This document shows positions 1-6,970 of a stretch of 10,084 nucleotides of DNA, in pieces. The stretch covers positions 1 to 10,084 of the forward strand of contig JAFMJU010000104.1 of the NCBI GenBank assembly GCA_017853285.1, given 5' to 3'. The DNA comes from Gemmataceae bacterium. Lineage in GTDB: Bacteria > Planctomycetota > Planctomycetia > Gemmatales > Gemmataceae. The translations under genes and the position numbers were made by a program. Under the pieces are notes generated by a model. It did not search any database and was not told the origin of the DNA. It saw only the letters and a program-made list of their open reading frames with translations. Each line of letters opens with the position of its first letter. The stretch's first letter is position 1.

Positions 1-2
1 GC

Positions 3-326
3 ATGCTTGGCCTGAAGGCTGAAACCAACGGAAATATTGATACAAAAGACCCTGAAAGTGTTCTAGAGTTCGATCTTGAGCGCGATGTCACACCCGACGG
101 CATCCGCCGCCAGAAAAACCTCCTGTGGGACAGGTATGATCCCGAAAAAGCTTCCAACCCGGCTGAGGCGGAGCGGTTCAAGGCCCGGCGCGCGCAAATC
201 GATCAGGCAGCCGGCGATTTGCTCAAGAGACTGGGGGCCCCGGCGGAGGCGTCCGCTCCGGCTGAAGACCCGTTTGCAGCGCCAGGATCCCGGCACAATC
301 CCGATCTGGATGACATCCTGGGCTGA
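3..326 (+). CDS. Small protein with degenerate J-domain-like segment (possibly 5'-truncated)
   Basis: The frame encodes 107 residues from the ATG at base 3, but the window begins two bases earlier, so the true start and any ribosome binding site may lie outside. Residues about 30-77 look like helices II and III of a J-domain. A basic amphipathic helix (DGIRRQKNLLWDR) leads into YDPEK, at the place where J-domains carry YHPDK, and is followed by EAERFKARRAQIDQAAGDLL, which matches the usual 'EAEERFKEINEAYEVL' helix. The catalytic HPD is replaced by DPE, so stimulation of DnaK ATPase is unlikely. The tail (about 80-107) is rich in Ala, Pro and acidic residues and looks disordered. There is no signal peptide or membrane segment in the visible part. 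The coding reading is supported by GC-rich third positions and by a stop that abuts the convergent transporter gene. The J-like assignment is inference from motif spacing; the product may simply be hypothetical. Confidence 0.6.
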   Translation: MLGLKAETNGNIDTKDPESVLEFDLERDVTPDGIRRQKNLLWDRYDPEKASNPAEAERFKARRAQIDQAAGDLLKRLGAPAEASAPAEDPFAAPGSRHNPDLDDILG

Positions 327-1523
327 TCAGGCTTCGGTGTCCGGGGTGGGCACGGTTATCAGAATCAGCACCGCCAGCACCGCCAGGCAACTACCGTAGG
401 CGAAGGCCGCCATCGGGCCGCTCGACTGGTACAAAAGCCCGCAGACAAGGCTGGCTGGCAACGCCGCGATGCCACTGGTGAAGCTGTACCAGGCATACCC
501 CATCCCCCGCCGCCCTTTGCCCACAAGGTGCCCCACCAGGGTGCGTTCGGTTGGTTCCACCAGCCCCATCACCATCCCGTAGGCCAAAAAAAGAGCCCAG
601 GCGTGGCAAGGCGATTCAGCCAGCGCGAAACCGCCGTACACCAGGGCGAAACCCGACCAAGCGAAAGGAAGCAACCGACGGGCGCCCCAGTGATCGATCA
701 GTCTCCCCAACAGGAAATTCCCGCCACTCTTGGCGATATGGCAAGCGCACCAAAGCAGTGGCAGATGCGTCACAGGCACTCCTACCTCGCTGGCGCGCAC
801 CAGCAAAAAGGCGTCGGATGAATTCCCCAGCGTGAATAGCATCAGCGCCATCATGTACCGGAAAAATCCGGCCGAGTAACCCGGTTGGCTGGCGCCCTCG
901 TCCACCACCCGCACAACCACGGGGCCTCGCCTGTCCGGCAGGCGGAAAGCCAGCAGGGCCACCACCAGAATCCCCGGAATCAGGGTGAGCAGGAACAGGC
1001 TACGCAGATGGTCTGGCCAAAGCGCCAAAAACACGGCGGCGATCAGCGGCCCCACCGCGGCCCCCAGGTTGTCCATCCCCCGGTGGAACCCGAACGCCCG
1101 CCCCCGCAATTCCGCCGCCGTGGTGTCGGCGATCATGGCGTCGCGGGGCGGGGTGCGAATCCCTTTTCCTACCCGGTCGGTGATGCGTACGGCGAACAGG
1201 TGCCAAGGCAGGGTGGCAAGGCCGATGAGCGGCCGCGCCAGGGCGGGCACAGAATAACCCAGAACGATAAACGCCTTCCGCGATCCGCCCCGGTCGGCAA
1301 CATGCCCCATCCAGATCTTCAGCAGGCTGGCCGTGGCATCGGCGCACCCCTCGATCAACCCCAACAGAAACCGGTTGCCAGCCAGAAACTGCAACAAAAA
1401 ATGTGGCAACAGCGCGTACACCATCTCGCTGGCCGAATCATTCAGCAGGCTGGCCCACCCCAGCACTTTCACCGTCGCTGGCAGGCGGGAAGGCTCCGTT
1501 TTTCCGGCTTCCTGGTTCGACAC
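327..1523 (-). CDS. MFS transporter
   Basis: A 398-residue inner-membrane secondary transporter of the major facilitator superfamily, the usual length for a 12-helix member. Most of the chain is hydrophobic helices. The loop between helices 2 and 3 carries the MFS motif A variant GHVADRGGSRK (about residues 73-83), and its counterpart GRLIDHWGARR lies in the second half (about 273-283). The stretch DRVGKGIRTPPRDAMIAD (about 116-133), followed by RGRAFGFHRGMDNLGAAVGP, is a hallmark of a bacterial MFS subfamily often annotated only as 'MFS transporter'; substrate and direction cannot be read from it. I chose the GTG at 1523 because AGGA (1531-1534) lies 7 nt upstream. An in-frame TTG at 1556 would add 11 residues but has no comparable site and falls near the predicted transcription start. 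The gene is divergent from the PSD1 operon and convergent with the small gene at 3-326, so it is probably monocistronic. Confidence 0.9.
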   Translation of the reverse strand: MSNQEAGKTEPSRLPATVKVLGWASLLNDSASEMVYALLPHFLLQFLAGNRFLLGLIEGCADATASLLKIWMGHVADRGGSRKAFIVLGYSVPALARPLIGLATLPWHLFAVRITDRVGKGIRTPPRDAMIADTTAAELRGRAFGFHRGMDNLGAAVGPLIAAVFLALWPDHLRSLFLLTLIPGILVVALLAFRLPDRRGPVVVRVVDEGASQPGYSAGFFRYMMALMLFTLGNSSDAFLLVRASEVGVPVTHLPLLWCACHIAKSGGNFLLGRLIDHWGARRLLPFAWSGFALVYGGFALAESPCHAWALFLAYGMVMGLVEPTERTLVGHLVGKGRRGMGYAWYSFTSGIAALPASLVCGLLYQSSGPMAAFAYGSCLAVLAVLILITVPTPDTEA

Positions 1524-1530
1524 CGGAATT

Positions 1531-1534
1531 TCCT
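1531..1534 (-). promoter_or_regulatory. Ribosome binding site deciding the MFS start
   Basis: Read on the minus strand, AGGA stands 7 nt before the GTG at 1523. No similar purine-rich site precedes the alternative TTG at 1556. Confidence 0.55.
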
Positions 1535-1562
1535 GGCAAAGTCGGTGGAATTGCAACAGGTC

Positions 1563-1592
1563 ATTTTATCCACGGGATCCCCGTTATTTCAG
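1563..1592 (-). promoter_or_regulatory. Candidate sigma70-like promoter of the MFS gene
   Basis: On the minus strand, CTGAAA (1592-1587, 4 of 6 matches to TTGACA) and TAAAAT (1568-1563, 5 of 6 to TATAAT) are separated by 18 bp. Transcription would begin near 1556, leaving a leader of about 30 nt that contains the AGGA site. Planctomycete promoters are poorly defined, so this is only a pattern match. Confidence 0.3.
1572..1584. repeat. Short inverted repeat inside the putative MFS promoter spacer
   Basis: ACGGG-ATC-CCCGT is a perfect 5-bp inverted repeat with a 3-bp centre, lying between the candidate -10 and -35 hexamers of the transporter gene. It could be a small operator; chance occurrence is also quite possible in GC-rich DNA. 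Confidence 0.3.
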
Positions 1593-1604
1593 GCCCTATC
1601 GCAC

Positions 1605-1633
1605 TTGCTACCCCAAAAAAGCCGTGGGAAAAT
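1605..1633 (+). promoter_or_regulatory. Weak candidate promoter of the PSD1-DUF1501 operon
   Basis: TTGCTA (1605-1610) and GAAAAT (1628-1633) each match 4 of 6 consensus positions and are 17 bp apart. Transcription would begin about 25-30 nt before the ATG at 1667. This is the only reasonable spacing found in the region, but both elements are weak. Confidence 0.22.
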
Positions 1634-1642
1634 ACCTTTCCC
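1626..1642. repeat. Inverted repeat GGGAAA-n5-TTTCCC upstream of the PSD1 gene
   Basis: GGGAAA (1626-1631) and TTTCCC (1637-1642) are perfect 6-bp arms around a 5-bp centre. The repeat overlaps the candidate -10 region of the plus-strand operon and ends 24 bp before its ATG. It is a plausible regulator site or a short leader hairpin; nothing identifies a binding protein. Confidence 0.3.
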
Positions 1643-1666
1643 GCCTGATTTGCCTCCCACCTGGGC

Positions 1667-4600
1667 ATGCCCATGAATTGGTTCGCGTTTTTCCTGATGG
1701 TCATCCCGGCAGCCGATGGCCCCAAAAACGCCGCCATCACCACGGCGGATTCCGCCCTGTACGCCACCAAAATCAAACCTTTGTTTGCCGTGCGCTGCTT
1801 GGCCTGCCACGGTGCCCTCGAGCAAAAGGGGGGCCTCCGCGTCGACACCGTGGCCGACATGATCAAGGGCGGCGATACCGGGCCCGGAATCATCCCGGGC
1901 AAACCGAAGGAGAGTCCTGTTTGGTTGCGGTCTGCCGGCCACGGCGCCAAAAGGCGCATGCCTCCCAAGGGGGAAGGGGAGGAGGTCGGCCCCGACGATC
2001 TCGCCCGCCTCGAGCAATGGATCGCCTCCGGCGCCCCGGCGCCCGATCGTGAGCAGCGAGACCCGGACCCGCGCGAACACTGGGCCTTCAAGAAACCGGT
2101 CCGGCCTGTTGCGCCAGCCCCCAGCCTCAACCCCATTGATGCCTGGGTTGAAAAAGGCTGGCGGGAAAAAGGCCTGGCACCACGCCCCGAGGCCGACAAG
2201 CGCACCCTGCTGCGCAGGCTTCACCTCGATCTGGTTGGTTTGCCCCCCACACCAGAGGAAATGGATCGCTTCCTGGCGGATGGCGGTAGCGATGCCTACC
2301 AGCGCGAGGTCGATCGGTTGCTGAACAGCCCCCAGCATGCCGAGCGATGGGCCCGGCATTTCATGGATATCTGGCGTTACAGCGACTGGTGGGGTTTGGG
2401 AGCGGAAGTCCGCAACAGCCAGAAAAATATCTGGCACTGGCGCGACTGGATCATCGATTCGTTGGAAAAGGACCTGCCCTACGACGAGATGGTCCGCCAA
2501 ATGTTGGCCGCCGATGAACTCTACCCGGCCGACCCATCCAAACTGCGTGCGACTGGCTACCTGGCCCGCCAGTATTTCCTGTTCAACCGCACCAGTTGGA
2601 TGGACGAGACCATCGAGCACACCTTCAAGGCCTTCCAGGGTCTCACCGCCAACTGCGCCAAATGCCACGATCACAAGTACGACCCCATCACCGCCGATGA
2701 CTATTACCGCCTCCGCGCGGTGTTCGAGCCGTACCAGGTCCGTTTCGATGCCCCCAACGGCTCGCTCGATCCCACACAGGGTTTTCCCCGTGCCTTCGAT
2801 TGCAATCTCGACAAGGTCACCCACAAGCACATCCGCGGCGATGAGGCCCGTCCCGACACCCGCCGCAACATGCAACCGGGTGCCCCGTCATTTTTGAATT
2901 TCGCCAGCCTGAATGTGCGGGAAATCAGCCTCCCTCCCGAGGCCCACGCGCCGGAGATCCGGGCCGAGGTGCTGGAGCTTTTCCTGAAGCAGGCAAACGA
3001 GGCCATCGCCTCCGCCAACACCCGGCGACAGCAGGCCGCCCAGGCGGTGCTCGACGCGCAAAAGCGCCCAAAACCAATGGAAAGCAAGCCCGGCAAGCTC
3101 ATCCTTTCCGAACCCTTCGAAAAGCTCGATCCCACACTCTGGACCATCACCGGGCCTGGCCAATGGAAGTCCGAAAAAGGGGCAGTCGTTTTGCCCGAGG
3201 CCAGCGCGAACCGCTCCGCCCTCAAACTCAACCATGCCGTTCCCACAGACTTTGAATTGACCCTGCGGCTGCGCATCACTGGTGGGGATCCATGGCGCTC
3301 GGTGGGCGTTTCGTTTGATGCCTCCCAGGGTTATGAAAACAATGTCTATGTGAGTGCCAACAGCACCGAGCCCAAGCTGCAGATCGCCTACGAGCGGGCA
3401 GGCCAGTACACCTACCCCGATGCGGGCAAACAGTCCCGTCCCGTCTTGCTGAACACACCCATGGAACTCACCATCCGTGTCCAGGGCACCGGGGTTGAGG
3501 CCCTGCTCGATGGCAAATCAGCAGCCTTCTTCACCATCCCCGACCGCAAGCCCGGAAACCTCCTGCTCACGGCATTCACCGCCGCCTGCGCGCTGGAGCA
3601 TCTCGAGATCCGCGACCTGCCCACGGGCTACCAGTCCCCCGGTGCCAAAAAAGTGCTCACCGTCGAACAGGCCAATGCCAGGTTGGATTTCGCCAAAGCC
3701 GAGGTCGCCGCCTTGGAGGCCGAACCCGCGGTCCTGAAGTCCCGTTATCAGGCGCGGAAGGACCAGTTGACCCAGAAACCCGATCAGGCCGCCTCTTCCG
3801 CTTCCCAAGCAGCGAAGGCCGAGGCCGATCTTGCCGTGTTGAAGGGCAGGGCCGCGTTGGCGAAGGCCAAGGCGGATCTGGCCATCGAGGGCCAGGGTAA
3901 GAATGCCCAGGTCGAGGCCGCGCAAAAGGCATTGGCCGAGGCCGAGAAAAAAGCCCTGAATCCAGGAGCCAAATTCACCCCCTTGGTCGCCTCAGCCAAA
4001 TCCCCTGAAAACAACCTGGAGACCGCCGAAAGCAAGGCCCGTCCCTACCCGCCCACCAGCACCGGTCGCCGGGCCGCCCTCGCCCGCTGGATCACAAACC
4101 CGGACAATCCCCTCACCGCCCGGGTGATCATCAACCACCTGTGGAATCGCCATTTCGGCCAGGCCTTGGTGGCCTCCCTGTTTGACTTCGGCCGCAAGGG
4201 GCAGGCGCCCACCCATCCCGAATTGCTCGATGCCTTGGCGGTCGAACTGGTGGAACACGGCTGGAGCCTGCGCCATATCCACCGGTTGATCGTGACTTCC
4301 CGGGTCTACCGATTGGACTCGTCCTCCTCCCAGCCCTCCGAGCAGTCCAAGGATCCTGAAAACAAGTATCTCTGGCGTTTCCCCTCCCACCGGGTGGAGG
4401 CGCAGGTGCTCCGTGACGGTTTGCTGCACCTGGCTGGCGCGCTCGACCAAACCCGCGGGGGGCCGCCGGTGCCAGTGGCCGATGCTTCCAGCAGGCGCCG
4501 CAGCCTCTATTACTTCCATTCCCACAACGAGCACCAGAAGTTCCTCGAGCAGTTCGACGACGCCGGCGTGCTGGAGTGCTACCGCCGCGAGCGCAGCATC

Positions 4601-4882
4601 GTTCCCCAGCAGGCCCTCGCGCTAACGCATGCGGCCCTCAGCCTGGAATCGGCCTCCGCCATCGCTGCCCGCATTTCCAAGCCCGGCATGACGGATGCAG
4701 GCTTCATCGACCAGGCCCACCTGGTGTTGTTGGCCCGCCCCGCCGATGCCGAGGAGCGCGAGCTGTGCGCCGGGGCGATTCGGGATTTGCGCGCCGAAAA
4801 CGGCCAGGCCTCCCCGGAAAGGGCTCGGTCCCTGGTGGTGCTGGCCCTCCTCAATCACCATGACTTTTTGACAAGGCGGTAG
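1667..4882 (+). CDS. Exported PSCyt1/DUF1549/DUF1553 (PSD1-type) protein with two CxxCH motifs
   Basis: A 1071-residue exported protein of the planctomycete cytochrome/PSD1 family; the function of the family is unknown. Domains seen in order: a short hydrophobic signal-like N-terminus (about 1-17, without a basic n-region); a PSCyt1-type cytochrome c domain (about 25-125) with CLACH at 44-48 and RMPPKG near 97-102, whose Met is a possible axial ligand; DUF1549 (about 155-360), ending with a second haem motif CAKCH at 330-334 in the signature NCAKCHDHKYDPI; a helical stretch (430-470); a beta-sandwich, LamG/DUF1080-like domain (about 478-650); an Ala/Lys/Glu-rich coiled coil (about 663-765); and DUF1553 (about 795-1060) with NHLWNRHFGQALV and THPELLDALA. 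The start is the first ATG after an in-frame stop at 1646; a second ATG lies two codons on. No Shine-Dalgarno site is visible. The DUF1501 gene follows after 3 bp, so the two are almost certainly co-transcribed. Confidence 0.93.
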   Translation: MPMNWFAFFLMVIPAADGPKNAAITTADSALYATKIKPLFAVRCLACHGALEQKGGLRVDTVADMIKGGDTGPGIIPGKPKESPVWLRSAGHGAKRRMPPKGEGEEVGPDDLARLEQWIASGAPAPDREQRDPDPREHWAFKKPVRPVAPAPSLNPIDAWVEKGWREKGLAPRPEADKRTLLRRLHLDLVGLPPTPEEMDRFLADGGSDAYQREVDRLLNSPQHAERWARHFMDIWRYSDWWGLGAEVRNSQKNIWHWRDWIIDSLEKDLPYDEMVRQMLAADELYPADPSKLRATGYLARQYFLFNRTSWMDETIEHTFKAFQGLTANCAKCHDHKYDPITADDYYRLRAVFEPYQVRFDAPNGSLDPTQGFPRAFDCNLDKVTHKHIRGDEARPDTRRNMQPGAPSFLNFASLNVREISLPPEAHAPEIRAEVLELFLKQANEAIASANTRRQQAAQAVLDAQKRPKPMESKPGKLILSEPFEKLDPTLWTITGPGQWKSEKGAVVLPEASANRSALKLNHAVPTDFELTLRLRITGGDPWRSVGVSFDASQGYENNVYVSANSTEPKLQIAYERAGQYTYPDAGKQSRPVLLNTPMELTIRVQGTGVEALLDGKSAAFFTIPDRKPGNLLLTAFTAACALEHLEIRDLPTGYQSPGAKKVLTVEQANARLDFAKAEVAALEAEPAVLKSRYQARKDQLTQKPDQAASSASQAAKAEADLAVLKGRAALAKAKADLAIEGQGKNAQVEAAQKALAEAEKKALNPGAKFTPLVASAKSPENNLETAESKARPYPPTSTGRRAALARWITNPDNPLTARVIINHLWNRHFGQALVASLFDFGRKGQAPTHPELLDALAVELVEHGWSLRHIHRLIVTSRVYRLDSSSSQPSEQSKDPENKYLWRFPSHRVEAQVLRDGLLHLAGALDQTRGGPPVPVADASSRRRSLYYFHSHNEHQKFLEQFDDAGVLECYRRERSIVPQQALALTHAALSLESASAIAARISKPGMTDAGFIDQAHLVLLARPADAEERELCAGAIRDLRAENGQASPERARSLVVLALLNHHDFLTRR

Positions 4883-4885
4883 CCC

Positions 4886-6337
4886 ATGGACAGTCCCGGT
4901 TATTTCCGCCGTCGTCGCGCGTTTCTGGCAAAATCCGCCGGTGGTTTCGGCTCGCTGGCTTTTTCGGCGATGGCCGGTCGCGATCTGCGCGCCGATGCCG
5001 GCCCCGAGTGGCTTCCACCCGATGGCAACCCCCATTTCGCCCCCAAGGCTGACAGCGTCATTTGGGTCTTTCTCAACGGTGGCATGAGCCACCTGGAGAC
5101 GTTTGATCCCAAGCCCGAGCTCGACAAGCACGCGGGCAAGACGATCGCCGAATCGCCTTATAAAGATGTGCAAGATCCCAAAAAACTCGCCCAGGCCCGG
5201 GTGACCGTCATCAACGACGCCAACGGCCAGCAGCGAAACAAGCTCTATCCCACGCAGGTCAAATTCAAAAAGCGCGGCCAAAGCGGCATCGAGGTGTCCG
5301 ATTTCCTCCCCCATGTCGGCGGGGTGGTGGACGACCTGGCCGTCATCCGCGGCATGTGGACCACCGACGACAACCATGGCGCCCAAACCCAGTTCCACTC
5401 CGGGCGCCACATGCTGGATGGCGAGTTCCCCACCCTGGGCGCCTGGGTCCATTACGGCCTCGGCCGACTGAGCGATAATCTTCCCCAGTTCATCTCCATG
5501 GGCGTCCGCGAATATTGGAACAAGAAAGACGGCCACTACCTCGGCCCCAGGCATGACGCCGTCCCGGTCCGGGTGGATCCGGCCAATCCCCTCGATTTCG
5601 GCAAGCCCGAAAAGCCCCTCAGCCCGGCCGAGGAGCGTTTGGTCTTCGATCTCACCGCTCGCTTGGACCGCCACCGTGCCAAGGCCGAACCTGCCGACGC
5701 CGCGCTGTCAGCCCGGCTGGCCAGCTACGAACTGGCCTACCGCATGCAGCGTGCCCTGCCCACCGCCCTCGATTTTTCCGGCGAAACCAAGCAAACCCAA
5801 AGCCTCTACGGCCTCGACCGGCCCGAGACCCGCGAATTCGGCATGCAAATGCTGGCCAGCCGCCGTTTGGTGGAACGCGGGGTCCGGTTCATCCAGATCC
5901 AGCACGGCGGTGGCGGGGCCGGAGCCTGGGACGCGCACGGCGACCTGAAGGGCAATCACACCGCCAACTGCCTGAAGATCGACCTGCCTTTGGCCGGCTT
6001 GGTGACCGATTTGAAGCGGCGGGGCATGCTGGAGCGCACACTGGTGGTTTTGGCCACCGAATTCGGCCGCACCCCCGGCAGTCAGGGTGGCACCGGTCGC
6101 GACCACCATATCTTTGGCTTCACCGTGGTGATGGCCGGCGGCGGCCTCAAGGCCGGCGTGGTCCACGGTGCCACCGATCCCATCGGGTTCCACGCCGTGG
6201 AAAACCGCCACTATGTCACCGACATCCACGCCACCATCCTCAGGCAAATGGGCCTCGACAGCCGCCGTCTCGAAATCCCCGCCCGCAAACGCCTGGAGAT
6301 CGACCACGGCCGGGCTATCAACGAGATCATCGCCTGA
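4886..6337 (+). CDS. DUF1501 family protein, Tat-exported
   Basis: A 483-residue DUF1501 protein; the family belongs to the alkaline phosphatase/sulfatase-like fold and is the standard partner of DUF1549/DUF1553 proteins in planctomycetes. The N-terminus has a twin-arginine signal, RRRRAFLAK at 8-16 followed by a weakly hydrophobic stretch to about residue 31, predicting export in folded form. Candidate metal-site segments are FLNGGMSHLETFDPK (62-76), TTDDNHGAQTQFHSGRHML (159-177), the WDAHGDLKGNH region (348-358), TEFGRTPG (391-398) and GRDHHIFGF (404-412). The C-terminus ENRHYVTDIHATILRQMGL is typical. The length is normal for the family and no key segment is missing. The ATG at 4886 is preceded by AAGG (4873-4876), 9 nt away inside the end of the upstream gene, which suggests translational coupling. 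The catalytic activity and substrate are unknown. Confidence 0.95.
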   Translation: MDSPGYFRRRRAFLAKSAGGFGSLAFSAMAGRDLRADAGPEWLPPDGNPHFAPKADSVIWVFLNGGMSHLETFDPKPELDKHAGKTIAESPYKDVQDPKKLAQARVTVINDANGQQRNKLYPTQVKFKKRGQSGIEVSDFLPHVGGVVDDLAVIRGMWTTDDNHGAQTQFHSGRHMLDGEFPTLGAWVHYGLGRLSDNLPQFISMGVREYWNKKDGHYLGPRHDAVPVRVDPANPLDFGKPEKPLSPAEERLVFDLTARLDRHRAKAEPADAALSARLASYELAYRMQRALPTALDFSGETKQTQSLYGLDRPETREFGMQMLASRRLVERGVRFIQIQHGGGGAGAWDAHGDLKGNHTANCLKIDLPLAGLVTDLKRRGMLERTLVVLATEFGRTPGSQGGTGRDHHIFGFTVVMAGGGLKAGVVHGATDPIGFHAVENRHYVTDIHATILRQMGLDSRRLEIPARKRLEIDHGRAINEIIA

Positions 6338-6369
6338 TCCGCGCCTTGTTCCATAATCCCAAAAAAGAC

Positions 6370-6403
6370 GAGAGACCCCGGCCAAACCTGGCCGGGGTCT
6401 CTC
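6370..6403 (-). terminator. Rho-independent terminator after ndk, between convergent genes
   Basis: Perfect 15-bp arms GAGAGACCCCGGCCA (6370-6384) and TGGCCGGGGTCTCTC (6389-6403) enclose the loop AACC. On the minus strand the hairpin is followed, after GTC, by six T residues (6366-6361), which fits intrinsic termination of ndk. On the plus strand no T-run follows, but the strong stem may still help stop transcripts of the DUF1501 operon, which ends 32 bp upstream. Confidence 0.88.
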
Positions 6404-6427
6404 CCTTGATCCAACTCAATTGGTTAA

Positions 6428-6880
6428 TCAGGAACCCGTCACCCACGGCCCATCAACCGGGCCCCACGAAACCAGTTCCTCGGGCCGGAACCACAGGGCG
6501 ATTTCATTCGCCGCGTTTTCCGGGCTGTCCGAGCCATGCACCAGGTTGTTCTGGATGCTGATGGCGTAATCCCCGCGGATGGTGCCCGGGGGGGCCTTGG
6601 TGCCGTCGGTGGCGCCCACCAGGTTGCGCACCACGGTCACCGCCTCGCGGCCTTCCAGGGCGATCGCCACCGTCGGGCTCGAGGTCAAGAAGCTGAGGAG
6701 GTCCTTGAAGAACGGCCGGGCGGCATGCACGGCATAGTGTTTCTCGGCCAGCGCCTTGTCGGCGTGAACCAGCTTCAGGCCAATCAGTTTCAACCCCTTC
6801 CGCTCGAATCGGGTGATCAGATCGCCAACCAGACGACGGTGCACAGCGTCGGGCTTCAGCAAAACCAGGGTCCGTTCCAT
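6428..6880 (-). CDS. ndk: Nucleoside diphosphate kinase
   Basis: A 150-residue cytoplasmic enzyme that transfers the gamma-phosphate of ATP to nucleoside diphosphates through a phosphohistidine, balancing NTP and dNTP pools. The family residues are in place: K9 in LLKPDAV, Y49, R85 in VVRNLVGAT, R102 in GTIRGDY, N112, and the catalytic His115 in the signature NNLVHGSDSPENA. The length is typical for bacterial Ndk. The ATG at 6880 is preceded by GAGGA (6895-6891) 10 nt upstream. It is the last gene of the minus-strand run, 90 bp after the DUF1080 gene, and ends at a strong intrinsic terminator. No convincing promoter is visible in the 90-bp gap, so read-through from upstream or a promoter outside simple consensus are both possible. 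Confidence 0.98.
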   Translation of the reverse strand: MERTLVLLKPDAVHRRLVGDLITRFERKGLKLIGLKLVHADKALAEKHYAVHAARPFFKDLLSFLTSSPTVAIALEGREAVTVVRNLVGATDGTKAPPGTIRGDYAISIQNNLVHGSDSPENAANEIALWFRPEELVSWGPVDGPWVTGS

Positions 6881-6970
6881 GCTTGCAAATTCCTCGATAA
6901 AACTTCAATCAAACAATGAAGGTGAATAGTGTTGCGCCAAGGCCGACCCGGCGGCAATCCCGAAACGGGA

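Noticed and set aside
1554..1556. TTG start giving an 11-residue longer MFS protein
   Set aside because: There is no Shine-Dalgarno site in front of it, and it lies about where transcription would begin from the candidate promoter; the GTG at 1523 has AGGA at a good distance.
885..1676. Open frame of 263 codons on the plus strand opposite the MFS gene
   Set aside because: The translation is rich in Pro, Gln, His and Arg and is not protein-like; the transporter on the other strand explains the region.
1589..2875. Open frame of 428 codons on the minus strand opposite the PSD1 gene
   Set aside because: It overlaps the cytochrome and DUF1549 part of the PSD1 gene, shows no known motif, and its Gly/Val-rich composition mirrors the coding strand.
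4622..5674. Open frame of 350 codons on the minus strand across the PSD1/DUF1501 junction
   Set aside because: It is antisense to two well-supported genes and has no domain-like features.
6958..6970. Small hairpin TCCCG-AAA-CGGGA directly after the DUF1080 stop codon, as a terminator
   Set aside because: The stem is only 5 bp and no T-run follows on the minus strand, so it is not a convincing terminator.
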